From Rodentibacter caecimuris (GTDB lineage Bacteria; Pseudomonadota; Gammaproteobacteria; Enterobacterales; Pasteurellaceae): a DNA stretch of 64,000 nt. Where the stretch lies: contig NZ_BBXJ01000001.1 of NCBI RefSeq assembly GCF_001019715.1, positions 2,542,001-2,606,000 on the forward strand. The letters are read 5' to 3'. Positions 39,718 to 52,662 of this stretch are shown in pieces. Position numbers and translations under genes: made by a program. Under the pieces are notes generated by a model, which had not been told where the DNA came from, did not search any database, and saw only the letters and a list, made by a program, of their open reading frames with translations. Positions within the stretch are counted from its first letter, which is position 1. The number at the start of each line of letters is the position of its first letter.

Positions 39718-40803
39718 ATGCAACCCACTCTATTTATCGACCGAGACGGCACACTGATTGACGAACCGAAAACCGATTTTCAAATTGATAGTCTGGAAAA
39801 ACTGAAATTTGAGCCGAACGTTATCCCTGCTTTGCTGACATTGCAAAAACGTTACCGTTTGGTAATGGTGAGCAACCAAGACGGCTTAGGCACAAAATCC
39901 TTTCCGCAAGCGGACTTTGACAAACCGCATAATGCGATGATGCAACTCTTTTCATCACAAGGCATTCATTTTGACGAGGTGTTGATCTGCCCGCATAAGC
40001 CTGAAGATCACTGCGATTGCCGCAAGCCGAAAACGAAATTATTACAAAAATATCTCTATGAAAAACGTTTTGATCCCAGTCAAAGTTTTGTGATCGGCGA
40101 TCGGGAAACAGATGTGCAACTTGCTGAAAATCTCGGAATTCGAGCCTTACAATATCACCCTGAAAAGTTGAGTTGGGATCTGATTGTTGAAAAATTATCA
40201 ATGCAACCGACCGCTTGCACTGAGCGTCCCCCACGCTATGCCGAAGTGGTGCGTAAAACCAAAGAAACCGACATTAAGGTGCGAGTTTGGTTGGACGAAA
40301 CGGGGATGAATGAAATCAGCACCGGTGTGGGTTTTTTCGACCATATGCTCGATCAAATTGCGACACACGGCGGGTTCAGAATGAACGTGTCTTGCAAAGG
40401 GGATTTATGGATTGATGAACATCACACTGTCGAGGATACCGCCCTTGCGCTTGGCACAGCAATCAAACAAGCCCTTGGCGATAAACGGGGCATTGCCCGT
40501 TTCGGCTTTGTACTGCCAATGGACGAATGTAAAGCAGAATGTACCCTCGACTTATCGGGTCGCCCCTATTTCAAATTCAAAGCGAAGTTCAAACGGGATA
40601 AAGTGGGCGATTTCAGCACCGAAATGACCGAGCATTTTTTCCAATCCCTCGCCTATACCCTAATGGCGACCCTGCACCTGAAAACCAAAGGCGACAACGA
40701 CCACCACAAAATCGAAAGCCTGTTTAAAGTGTTCGGCAGAACGTTAAGACAGGCAATTAAGGTGGAAGGGAGTGAGTTGCCGAGTAGTAAGGGAGTGTTG
40801 TGA
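39718..40803 (+). CDS. hisB: bifunctional histidinol-phosphatase / imidazoleglycerol-phosphate dehydratase
   Basis: The 361-residue fusion has an N-terminal HAD phosphatase (about 1-165; DRDGTL nucleophile motif and the zinc loop [15 protein letters not shown]) and a C-terminal IGPD dehydratase (about 166-361; [29 protein letters not shown] and [12 protein letters not shown] manganese motifs). The fused form is typical of gamma-proteobacteria. The start at 39718 follows an AGAGGG site; a TTG 30 bases upstream is unlikely. It contains an Apl-type site at 40209. Confidence 0.96.
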   Translation: MQPTLFIDRDGTLIDEPKTDFQIDSLEKLKFEPNVIPALLTLQKRYRLVMVSNQDGLGTKSFPQADFDKPHNAMMQLFSSQGIHFDEVLICPHKPEDHCDCRKPKTKLLQKYLYEKRFDPSQSFVIGDRETDVQLAENLGIRALQYHPEKLSWDLIVEKLSMQPTACTERPPRYAEVVRKTKETDIKVRVWLDETGMNEISTGVGFFDHMLDQIATHGGFRMNVSCKGDLWIDEHHTVEDTALALGTAIKQALGDKRGIARFGFVLPMDECKAECTLDLSGRPYFKFKAKFKRDKVGDFSTEMTEHFFQSLAYTLMATLHLKTKGDNDHHKIESLFKVFGRTLRQAIKVEGSELPSSKGVL

Positions 40804-40891
40804 TCCGTAGAGGCAGGTTTTGTATCCATCCGAAAGGGAGATTAGATTTAATAACGTTAAAAATTGTTATATAGAATATTAAGGAATTGCT

Positions 40892-41491
40892 ATGACTAAA
40901 GATAAAGCATTTGAATATTTAAAGGAACATGAAATAAAATTTGAGCCTGAAGGTGTAAATTTTAAAAGAACATATCGTTATCATAGATCAGAAAGAGATA
41001 CGTTTATATCTGCATTCTTACTTGCTTATGGTGAACATGGCTTGGATGTTTTTATAAATACAGTTCATTATAAAGTTATAACATATAAATATGGGATTTA
41101 TCGTTATATAACAAATTCAATTATAGATAAGTGGTGTAATCAATACTTTGGCCCATACTATGCTGAAGTTTTGTTAAGTAGGGAAAATACATTCATAATT
41201 AATTCAGAGAATGTGAATATCAGTAATGTTAAGCAAATCATTATTAATACAACCATTACGAATATAAAATCAAAGAAATCAGAAATTATTAATAATTCCT
41301 ATGAGTTTGAAAAAGATGATTTTATTAAATTAATTAACACAATAGAAAATATTGAAAAGAATTTATTAGAGAATAAAAAACAGGATATTAATGACTTGAA
41401 TTTTCTAGAAGAAATAAAGGAAAAAGTTCCTAAATTAAGTTCTTTTATTGCAGATATTATAACGATAATATCACCATTCTTTAAAGTTTAG
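40892..41491 (+). CDS. unknown AT-rich gene between hisB and hisH
   Basis: The 199-residue protein resembles no family I know. Residues 1-95 look globular with many aromatic residues. Residues 96-130 are rich in Asn, Ile and Thr (NSENVNISNVKQIIINTTIT), a linker-like or beta-stacked stretch. Residues 135-185 are charged and helical, and the end (SFIADIITIISPFFKV) is hydrophobic. Composition is far more AT-rich than the his genes, suggesting recent arrival. The arrangement recalls small proteins with an Asn-rich hinge and a hydrophobic tail found in genomic islands, but no function can be claimed. Confidence 0.6.
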   Translation: MTKDKAFEYLKEHEIKFEPEGVNFKRTYRYHRSERDTFISAFLLAYGEHGLDVFINTVHYKVITYKYGIYRYITNSIIDKWCNQYFGPYYAEVLLSRENTFIINSENVNISNVKQIIINTTITNIKSKKSEIINNSYEFEKDDFIKLINTIENIEKNLLENKKQDINDLNFLEEIKEKVPKLSSFIADIITIISPFFKV

Positions 41492-41499
41492 GGGAGCTT

Positions 41500-41565
41500 A
41501 TGATTGTAATCATCGATACCGCCTGAGCCAATCTTTCCTCCGTCAAATTTTCTTTAGGATGATTG
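41500..41565 (+). pseudogene. hisH: relic of a second hisH start
   Basis: After a GGGGAG ribosome site an ATG opens a frame reading IIDTA-stop-ANLSSVKFSLG. The intact hisH 1 kb downstream begins IIDTGCANLSSVKFAFD, so 12 of 14 positions from IIDT to VKF agree, with a TGA at the Cys codon. A second stop soon follows and the rest of hisH is absent. This is the broken 5' end of another hisH copy, not a chance match. Confidence 0.75.
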
Positions 41566-41633
41566 GGTAACTCAGTCTAAATCAAACAAGATCTAAGCTA
41601 AGTAAACTTCTATATCCTATTTGAGAAAAGAAA

Positions 41634-41774
41634 ATGCTAAATAAGTTTGATCATTGGTTAAGCCACCACAAGCCAAATCCTGATTTAAAAGGCACTAAAC
41701 GCTTTGAGGTAGAATTTTTATTCTTCGGCTTAAAAGAAGTGAGAGCTTGTTTATTATTCCAAAAGATAGAATAG
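41634..41774 (+). pseudogene. N-terminal fragment of a DUF817-like membrane protein
   Basis: A 46-codon frame (MLNKFDHWLSHHKPNPDLKG..., then RFEVEFLFFGLKEVRACLLF) resembles the start of DUF817 integral membrane proteins, which have a FGLKxxRACLF-like first helix. It ends in TAG right inside the first membrane segment, so only a stub is left. It lies between the hisH relic and the acetyltransferase gene. The family call is from memory and tentative. Confidence 0.35.
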
Positions 41775-41825
41775 ATATTTTACAAAAATTGAGTCAATCT
41801 AACCGCTTGTATAAGGAGAAAATCA

Positions 41826-42515
41826 ATGAGGTACAATCAATTTAATCAACCGATAGGTAAAACGTTACCCGATTTTTCTAACGGCGAGTTACCGAATATT
41901 GCGTTATTACAGGGGCAATATTGCCGTTTGGAGAAATTATCCGCCGTTAAACATACTGATGATTTATTTGAAGTCTATTCTTCACCACAGCATTATTGGA
42001 CTTATTTGCCTTTAGAGCCTTTTCAGCAAAAAGAGGCGTTAATGGCTTATTTAAGTCAGATTGAAACCTCACAAGATCCTTATTATTTTGCAATTATTGA
42101 TGAAGCGACTCAACAGGCTATCGGGACATTTGCGTTAATGCGGATTGACCCGCGTAATCGAGTGATTGAAGTGGGTTGGGTGATCTATTCCCCTAAATTA
42201 CAGCAAACCAGAATAGCGACAGAAGCCCAATTTTTACTTGCCGAATATGTGTTTGAAACATTGAAATATCGCCGTTATGAATGGAAATGTGATAGTTTAA
42301 ACGCACCTTCTCGCAAAGCTGCGTTACGTCTAGGTTTTATTTATGAAGGTACTTTTAGACAATCACAAGTTTATAAGGGAAGAAATAGAGATACGGCTTG
42401 GTTTTCTATGCTAGACAGTGAATGGGAGAAAAATAAAGCCCGTTTTCAACGTTGGCTTGCGAATGACAATTTTGATGAAAACGGCAAGCAAATATTATCT
42501 CTTTCTAAGATTTGA
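41826..42515 (+). CDS. GNAT acetyltransferase of the RimL/RimJ-like type
   Basis: The 229-residue protein has a single GNAT domain (about 30-200): VIEVGWVIYSPKLQQTRIATEAQFLLAEYVFE forms the acetyl-CoA binding strand and helix, and SRKAALRLGFIYEGTFRQS is the C-terminal signature. Relatives acetylate amino groups of small molecules or proteins; the substrate is unknown. It lies 22 bases upstream of hisH. A perfect Apl-type uptake core (41802-41810) precedes its ribosome site. It is intact, and its placement inside the his operon is unusual. Confidence 0.85.
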   Translation: MRYNQFNQPIGKTLPDFSNGELPNIALLQGQYCRLEKLSAVKHTDDLFEVYSSPQHYWTYLPLEPFQQKEALMAYLSQIETSQDPYYFAIIDEATQQAIGTFALMRIDPRNRVIEVGWVIYSPKLQQTRIATEAQFLLAEYVFETLKYRRYEWKCDSLNAPSRKAALRLGFIYEGTFRQSQVYKGRNRDTAWFSMLDSEWEKNKARFQRWLANDNFDENGKQILSLSKI

Positions 42516-42537
42516 AAATAATAATTAAGGACATTAT

Positions 42538-43128
42538 GTGAATATCACCATCATCGACACAGGCTGTGCAAACCTGTCATCTGTCAAATTTGCCTTTGAT
42601 CGCCTGAATATTCAGGCGGAAATTAGCCGTGATTTAGCCAAAATCAAATCCGCCGACAAATTGTTACTCCCCGGCGTGGGAACGGCACAGGCTGCGATGC
42701 AAATTTTACAAGATCGCAATTTGATTGACGCAATCCGAAATGCGACTCAGCCAATGCTTGGCATTTGCTTGGGAATGCAGTTAATGACCGAATTTTCTGC
42801 CGAAGGCAATGTCGCAACGCTAAATGTGATGCAAGGCAAAACGAGCTTATTGCCGAATTGCGATTTACCCTTGCCGCATATGGGTTGGAATAAGGTTGGT
42901 TATGAGCCGGATCACCCGCTTTTTGCCGGGATTGAGCAAGATAGCCACTTTTACTTTGTGCATAGTTATGCGGTATTGCCAAATCAGCATACGATAGCAA
43001 CGGCTAATTATGGCGTGGCATTTTCTGCTGCGATTCAACGGGATAATTTCTATGGGGTACAGTTCCACCCGGAGCGGTCGGGGAAAAATGGGGCTATGCT
43101 ATTGAGAAACTTTGTAGAAAATCTATGA
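42538..43128 (+). CDS. hisH: imidazole glycerol phosphate synthase, glutaminase subunit
   Basis: Supplies ammonia to HisF (196 residues). The catalytic Cys lies in LGICLGMQLM (about 74-83) and the His/Glu pair in VQFHPERSGKNG (about 174-185). The start is GTG at 42538, with AAGGA about 8 bases upstream; ATG at 42536 is out of frame. It is the intact copy, with a dead copy of the first part 1 kb upstream. Confidence 0.95.
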   Translation: MNITIIDTGCANLSSVKFAFDRLNIQAEISRDLAKIKSADKLLLPGVGTAQAAMQILQDRNLIDAIRNATQPMLGICLGMQLMTEFSAEGNVATLNVMQGKTSLLPNCDLPLPHMGWNKVGYEPDHPLFAGIEQDSHFYFVHSYAVLPNQHTIATANYGVAFSAAIQRDNFYGVQFHPERSGKNGAMLLRNFVENL

Positions 43129-43137
43129 TTGCTAATT

Positions 43138-45154
<2,017 letters not shown>

Positions 45155-45203
45155 TTAACAGTAGTAAAATCCTAAAACAATTAGAAGAGCATTGAGGAAT
45201 AAT

Positions 45204-45821
45204 ATGCAAATCAATCTAACCGAAATCAACTGGCAAAAAGTCGATAATCTTCTTCCGGTTATCGTGCAAAATGCAAAAACCTGTGAGGTGCTGATGCTGG
45301 GCTATATGAACCCAGAGGCATTAGAAAAAACACTATCCGAAAAGAGAGTAACCTTTTATTCCCGCACCAAACAACGCTTATGGACAAAAGGCGAAACCTC
45401 AGGGCATTTTCTTAATGTGGTGGATATGAGCCTAGATTGCGATAATGACAGCCTGTTAATTCTAGCCGATCCGATAGGCGAAACGTGTCATACAGGAGCG
45501 GAAAGTTGTTTTTATCAATTTGAGCAGAGCGAGCCGGATTGGATCTTTTTCAGCAAATTGGAGCGGTTAATTGCCAGCCGTAAAGGGGCAGATCCGCAAA
45601 GTTCTTATACTGCTCAACTTTACGCTAAAGGCACAAAACGGATCGCCCAAAAAGTCGGCGAGGAAGGTGTTGAAACCGCCCTTGCCGCCACAGTGAAAGA
45701 TAGTGAGGAAACGATTTGCGAAGCCGCCGATTTAGCCTATCACCTCACGGTCCTATTACAGGATGCGGGATTATCGTGGGCTGATGTGATCAGTAAATTG
45801 AAAGAGCGTCATACCGAATAA
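45204..45821 (+). CDS. hisI: bifunctional PR-AMP cyclohydrolase / PR-ATP pyrophosphatase
   Basis: The 205-residue HisIE fusion has an N-terminal cyclohydrolase (about 1-115; metal motif [11 protein letters not shown] and the cysteines in [15 protein letters not shown]) and a C-terminal pyrophosphatase (about 116-205; [13 protein letters not shown] and [13 protein letters not shown]). It catalyses the second and third steps. The start at 45204 follows GAGGAAT. It is the last his gene. No clear terminator was seen before the gyrB promoter. Confidence 0.95.
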   Translation: MQINLTEINWQKVDNLLPVIVQNAKTCEVLMLGYMNPEALEKTLSEKRVTFYSRTKQRLWTKGETSGHFLNVVDMSLDCDNDSLLILADPIGETCHTGAESCFYQFEQSEPDWIFFSKLERLIASRKGADPQSSYTAQLYAKGTKRIAQKVGEEGVETALAATVKDSEETICEAADLAYHLTVLLQDAGLSWADVISKLKERHTE

Positions 45822-45871
45822 TTTTCACCTCAAGGAACTGCTTTTTAGAATAAGAGCCTTTTTGGTAATTA

Positions 45872-45901
45872 TTCGCTAATTAGCGCATTTTTTGCTATAA
45901 T
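45872..45901 (+). promoter_or_regulatory. gyrB promoter
   Basis: A perfect -10 box TATAAT (45896-45901) is preceded after 18 bases by TTCGCT (45872-45877). It lies 36 bases upstream of the gyrB ATG in the gap after hisIE, so gyrB has its own promoter. Confidence 0.65.
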
Positions 45902-45928
45902 CTCGCCCAATTTTCATTTACAAAATAG

Positions 45929-48361
<2,433 letters not shown>

Positions 48362-48381
48362 TCAAAAAGCAGAAAAAAATG

Positions 48382-48410
48382 ACCGCACTTTTACTTTTAT
48401 AAAGTGCGGT
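48382..48410 (+). terminator. inverted uptake-sequence terminator of gyrB
   Basis: ACCGCACTTT (48382-48391) faces AAAGTGCGGT (48401-48410), followed by TTTTTTTGAT. It lies 20 bases after the gyrB stop. Both arms are full uptake sequences. Confidence 0.85.
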
Positions 48411-48436
48411 TTTTTTGATAAAGATCACAAAATAAA

Positions 48437-48455
48437 AATTATTCTCAATATCATT
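48437..48455. promoter_or_regulatory. Fur box upstream of the TonB-dependent receptor
   Basis: The 19-mer AATTATTCTCAATATCATT fits the Fur consensus (inverted GATAAT-type units) well on both halves. It lies about 60 bases before the receptor ATG, where a promoter should be, so the receptor and the following ABC genes are probably made under iron starvation. Confidence 0.65.
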
Positions 48456-48515
48456 ATTTTTTTCTTTGGTTTTCTTTTTTATAATTCGCCGTAAGTTTTA
48501 TCTAAGGAAATCATT

Positions 48516-50843
48516 ATGAAAAAGAATAAACTACGAATAACGGCTTACAGCCTGTTACCTATGGGCATTGTTTTATCAAATATTAATGTCGCAAATGCAG
48601 AAGAAAAATTAGATGAAATTAACGTTCAAGATGAACTGGTTTCAACCCGCCAAACCCAATCCTCAGTAATTCACAAAAATGCAGAAACCATTCAAAAAGA
48701 GTTGATTCGCGATACTCGAGATTTAGTTCGTTATACCTCCGATGTTGGTATCAGTGATAACGGTCGTTTTTTGAAAGGTTTTTCTATTCGAGGTGTTGAG
48801 GGTAACCGAGTTGGCATAAGTGTTGATGGTATTAATTTACCGGATAGTGAAGAAAATTCTTTATATGCCCGTTATGGCAACTTTAATAGTTCACGTTTAT
48901 CTATTGATTCCGAATTAGTTCGTGAGATCGATATTGTGAGAGGCGCAGATGCATTTAACTCAGGAAGCGGTGCGTTGGGTGGCGTTGTGGCTTATCGTAC
49001 ACTTGAAGCAATTGATATAGTTAAGCCCGGCAAAAAATTTGGTGCGCTATTACGTGGCGGCTATGCCGGAAAAAATAGTGAATGGGTTCGTACCTTTGGC
49101 ATAGGTTATGTTGGTGATAAGTTTGATGCATTACTTATGTATTCCCAACGTACCGGCCATGAAATGAAAAGTAATGGTGATGGGGATTTATATTACCACA
49201 GTGAAAGCCAGCATCCCGATCCGTCAACACATCGTTTTCATAGCTATTTAGCTAAATTAGGCTATCAAATTAATGATCATCATCGGATTGCCTTTGCTAT
49301 AAACGGTCAAAAGGGCAATCGTTATACGGATGAACGTAGTTACACGCTTTACGGCGGAGCTTGGCGCGAAGCCGATGACCAAAATAAACGCTACAATATT
49401 AACCTAAATTATACCTATGTATCCGAATCAAGTTGGTTATCTTTTGCGAAACTGGATTTGGATTATCAAAAAACGAATCTTGCGGCGGTTAATTACAAAG
49501 GCGGCACTAACAGATTGACGCAAGAGAAAGAACTTGATGAAATTTTTGACAGAAGAATGAAAACTGAGTTTAAACGTGCAAATCTAGAATTTGAAAGTAT
49601 GCCGTTTAATTTATTGGGAGAGCATACACTCACGTTAAAAAGCTATATGAGTGAACGTGAATTTAAAAATATTAACCACGATAGAATCGGTATTGGGAAA
49701 AGTTATGAAAGCGATGATTGGTACACGATTCAACGTCCGGTTAAAACAAAAATGTATGGCATTTCTTTAAAAGATCACATTGTATGGAATCCTATTTTTT
49801 CTTCTGATTTAGGCATTCGTTATGACTATGCCAAATTAAAACCTAAAGCCCTTAATGCACAATGTTCTAAAGCTTGTTTGGAAGGCGGAGAACTAAACCC
49901 AAGTAGCTTTGCGAATTGGAGCGGTTTTATTGGATTAAATGCTCAGGTTACGGAAACATGGAAACTAGGTTATCAGCTTTCCACCGGCTATCGTATTCCA
50001 ACGGCATCGGAAATGTATTTCACCTTTCAAAATGCTTATGGTTCTTGGCGGGCAAATCCGGATTTAAAATCAGAACGTAGTGTTAGCCATACCATTTTCG
50101 CGCAATCCCGTAGTGATGTAGGATTATTTGATGTCAGTGTTTATCAGTCCCGCTATCACAATTTCTTATTTGAACAAGAAAGTGTTATCACCTCTTATTC
50201 TTATGGGAAAAAATTTCAGAGTTTAGAACAACAAATGGTCAATATTGATCGTGCGAGAGTGAGCGGCATTGAAATAAAAACCCACTTAAATTTAGATCAA
50301 ATGGCTTCATTTATTCCAAAAGGGTTTAAATTTTATGGTTCGTTAGGTTATAGCAAAGGTAAACTTTCAAACGGAACCGATTTACTCTCTATCCAACCAA
50401 TAAAAACCGTATTTGGATTGGATTATGAAGATCCGAACGGGAAATGGGGTATTTTTAGCCGTTTCACTTATTTAGGCGGTAAAAAAGCAAAAGAGGCAAA
50501 AACGATTGAAAATAATCGATATTGCATTCGAGAAGAATTTGATTATTGGTATGGCATGCTTCAATGTGTCGAACATGAATACAAACAAGAAATTGTGACT
50601 TACAAATATCTCAATAAATCCGCTTTTATTACCGATTTATTCGGTTATTACAACCCAACGGATAGCATTACGTTACGTGCGGGTGTTTATAATTTGTTTG
50701 ATAAAAAATATCACACCTGGGATGCGTTACGGGGAATTAATGCGCATAGCACAACAAATGCCGTTGACCGTAACGGTCACGGGCTTCAACGTTTCTACGC
50801 ACCGGGCAGAAACGTTGCCGCTTCCGTTGAGATTCGTTTCTAG
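48516..50843 (+). CDS. TonB-dependent haem/haemoglobin/transferrin-family receptor
   Basis: The 775-residue outer-membrane receptor has a signal peptide (about 1-28, ending ANA), a TonB box region (LDEINVQDE, about 32-40), a plug domain (about 45-165; FSIRGVEGNRVGISVDGINLPD) and a 22-strand barrel ending in the aromatic ASVEIRF. It belongs to the TIGR hemoglobin/transferrin/lactoferrin receptor class (HupA/HmbR-like). Two cysteine pairs occur in extracellular loops (CSKAC, and Cys residues about 16 apart near residue 674). A Fur box lies upstream. Two ABC half-transporters follow. The ligand cannot be told from sequence, but haem is likely. Confidence 0.9.
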   Translation: MKKNKLRITAYSLLPMGIVLSNINVANAEEKLDEINVQDELVSTRQTQSSVIHKNAETIQKELIRDTRDLVRYTSDVGISDNGRFLKGFSIRGVEGNRVGISVDGINLPDSEENSLYARYGNFNSSRLSIDSELVREIDIVRGADAFNSGSGALGGVVAYRTLEAIDIVKPGKKFGALLRGGYAGKNSEWVRTFGIGYVGDKFDALLMYSQRTGHEMKSNGDGDLYYHSESQHPDPSTHRFHSYLAKLGYQINDHHRIAFAINGQKGNRYTDERSYTLYGGAWREADDQNKRYNINLNYTYVSESSWLSFAKLDLDYQKTNLAAVNYKGGTNRLTQEKELDEIFDRRMKTEFKRANLEFESMPFNLLGEHTLTLKSYMSEREFKNINHDRIGIGKSYESDDWYTIQRPVKTKMYGISLKDHIVWNPIFSSDLGIRYDYAKLKPKALNAQCSKACLEGGELNPSSFANWSGFIGLNAQVTETWKLGYQLSTGYRIPTASEMYFTFQNAYGSWRANPDLKSERSVSHTIFAQSRSDVGLFDVSVYQSRYHNFLFEQESVITSYSYGKKFQSLEQQMVNIDRARVSGIEIKTHLNLDQMASFIPKGFKFYGSLGYSKGKLSNGTDLLSIQPIKTVFGLDYEDPNGKWGIFSRFTYLGGKKAKEAKTIENNRYCIREEFDYWYGMLQCVEHEYKQEIVTYKYLNKSAFITDLFGYYNPTDSITLRAGVYNLFDKKYHTWDALRGINAHSTTNAVDRNGHGLQRFYAPGRNVAASVEIRF

Positions 50844-50866
50844 CATTTTTTAAGCTGTTATACAGA

Positions 50867-50892
50867 AAGTACGCATTTTGTTAGGCGTACTT
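50867..50892 (+). terminator. hairpin between the receptor and ABC genes
   Basis: AAGTACGC (50867-50874) faces GCGTACTT (50885-50892), followed by ATTTTCGTTTT. It is an intrinsic-terminator-like structure 24 bases after the receptor stop and may let only part of the transcripts reach the ABC genes. Confidence 0.6.
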
Positions 50893-50916
50893 ATTTTCGT
50901 TTTAGGAGTAATCGTT

Positions 50917-52662
50917 ATGATGATAGATAAGCGTCTGATTAATACTGTGGCGGAGAGTAAAAAATGGATTGCAGTTACCGTACTTTGGAACTGGTTTGCT
51001 TTAGTCGGCGGTATTGTCACGGCAGTCGTATTTTCATATATCTTACAAGCCTCATTGTTAGGCGATCTTCGCATACCAAGTGCGGTTGGTTTGGGCGCAA
51101 TTTTGCTGGCTGCACTGGCTCTGCGGGTATTTGCCGGTAAAAAATCCGTACAGGCATCTTATTTTGCCAGCACAAGGGTGAAGCATGAATTACGCAGTTT
51201 GATTTATCGTAAATTGGCGGGAATGCCGCTTAATCAAGTTAATCAACAATCTACCTCAAGTATTATTCAGGTTGCCTCAGAAGGCGTGGAGCAATTAGAA
51301 ATCTATTTTGGGCGTTACTTACCCCAGTTATTTTATAGCTTGCTTGCCCCTCTCACCTTATTCTTTTTCTTAGTCTTTTTTAATGTACCGACCGCATTCA
51401 TTTTGTTGGTGTGCGTACCGCTTATCCCAATGTCTATTATTGCCGTGAATAAAATTGCCAAAAAACTCTTGGCAAAATATTGGGCGATCTATGTCGGGCT
51501 GGGAAGTAGTTTTTTAGATAATTTACAGGGTTTGATTACACTAAAAATCTATCAAGATGACGGCTATAAAGCTAAACAAATGGATGCGGAAGCGGAACAA
51601 TTTCGCACCATTACAATGAAAGTGCTGACAATGCAGCTTAATTCCGTTTCATTAATGGATTTACTCGCCTATGGTGGCACAGCTGTCGGGATATTAACCG
51701 CACTTTTGCAATATCAAGAGAATCAAATCAGTATTTTAGGTGTGATATTGTTTATCTTGCTTGCCTCGGAATTTTTTATTCCCTTGCGTTTATTAGGTTC
51801 TTTTTTCCATGTGGCAATGAACGGTAAAGCCGCCTCCGATAAGATTTTTACTTTGCTTGATACGCCTGTGGAAACACAACAAAGTGCGGTCGGTTTTGCT
51901 GCAAAAAATAATGTGCAAGTAGAAATACAGGATTTACATTTTGCCTACTCCGAGGAAAAACCAGCGATTCAAGGTTTGAATTTAACGATTCCGTCAAATC
52001 AACTCACGGTTTTTGTCGGTAAAAGCGGTTGCGGAAAATCCACACTGGTATCGTTATTAATGGGATTTTACAAACCGCAGAAAGGTGAGATTTTATTTAA
52101 TGGGCAAAATGTCGTTGAAATTAACCGAACTTCCTTTTACGAAAATGTTTCATTGGTTAGCCATAGCAGCTATGTGTTTAAAGGTTCTTTGCGTGAAAAT
52201 ATGCAAATGGCAAAAACCGATGCCTCCGATGAACAAATTTACCAATGTTTGGAACAAGTCAATTTAGCCGACTTTGTGCGTGAAAATGGCGGTTTGGATA
52301 TGCCTTTATTAAGCCGTGGCACAAATTTATCCGGCGGTCAAATTCAGCGTTTAGCCTTGGCTAGAGCGTTGTTGCATAATGCGAGGTTTTATATTTTTGA
52401 CGAAGCCACCAGTAATATTGATGTAGAAAGCGAAGAGGTGATCTTGAAATTTATCCGACAATTTAAACAACACAAAACGATTGTGATGATTTCCCATCGC
52501 CTTGCTAACGCAGTGAATGCAGATAATATTTATGTGTTGGAAAAAGGTAAATTGATTGAGCAAGGCACGCATACTACCTTAATAACAGAAAATGGCGCTT
52601 ATGCGGAAATGTTCCGACAACAAAAATCTTTAGAGCAAATTAGAGAGGTGGTAAATGCGTAA
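50917..52662 (+). CDS. ABC half-transporter (ATPase-permease), CydD-like
   Basis: The 581-residue protein has an N-terminal exporter-type membrane domain (six helices, about 20-305) and a C-terminal ATPase (about 335-575) with Walker A GKSGCGKST and signature LSGGQ. Similarity to CydD (YFGRYLPQLFY resembling YYARYLPQMAL) is visible but the protein is divergent, and true cydDC genes of cytochrome bd would be elsewhere. It overlaps the next half-transporter by 8 bases, so they likely form a heterodimer. The ATG at 50917 follows TAGGAG. CydDC has been linked to haem and thiol transport, fitting the upstream receptor. Confidence 0.85.
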   Translation: MMIDKRLINTVAESKKWIAVTVLWNWFALVGGIVTAVVFSYILQASLLGDLRIPSAVGLGAILLAALALRVFAGKKSVQASYFASTRVKHELRSLIYRKLAGMPLNQVNQQSTSSIIQVASEGVEQLEIYFGRYLPQLFYSLLAPLTLFFFLVFFNVPTAFILLVCVPLIPMSIIAVNKIAKKLLAKYWAIYVGLGSSFLDNLQGLITLKIYQDDGYKAKQMDAEAEQFRTITMKVLTMQLNSVSLMDLLAYGGTAVGILTALLQYQENQISILGVILFILLASEFFIPLRLLGSFFHVAMNGKAASDKIFTLLDTPVETQQSAVGFAAKNNVQVEIQDLHFAYSEEKPAIQGLNLTIPSNQLTVFVGKSGCGKSTLVSLLMGFYKPQKGEILFNGQNVVEINRTSFYENVSLVSHSSYVFKGSLRENMQMAKTDASDEQIYQCLEQVNLADFVRENGGLDMPLLSRGTNLSGGQIQRLALARALLHNARFYIFDEATSNIDVESEEVILKFIRQFKQHKTIVMISHRLANAVNADNIYVLEKGKLIEQGTHTTLITENGAYAEMFRQQKSLEQIREVVNA

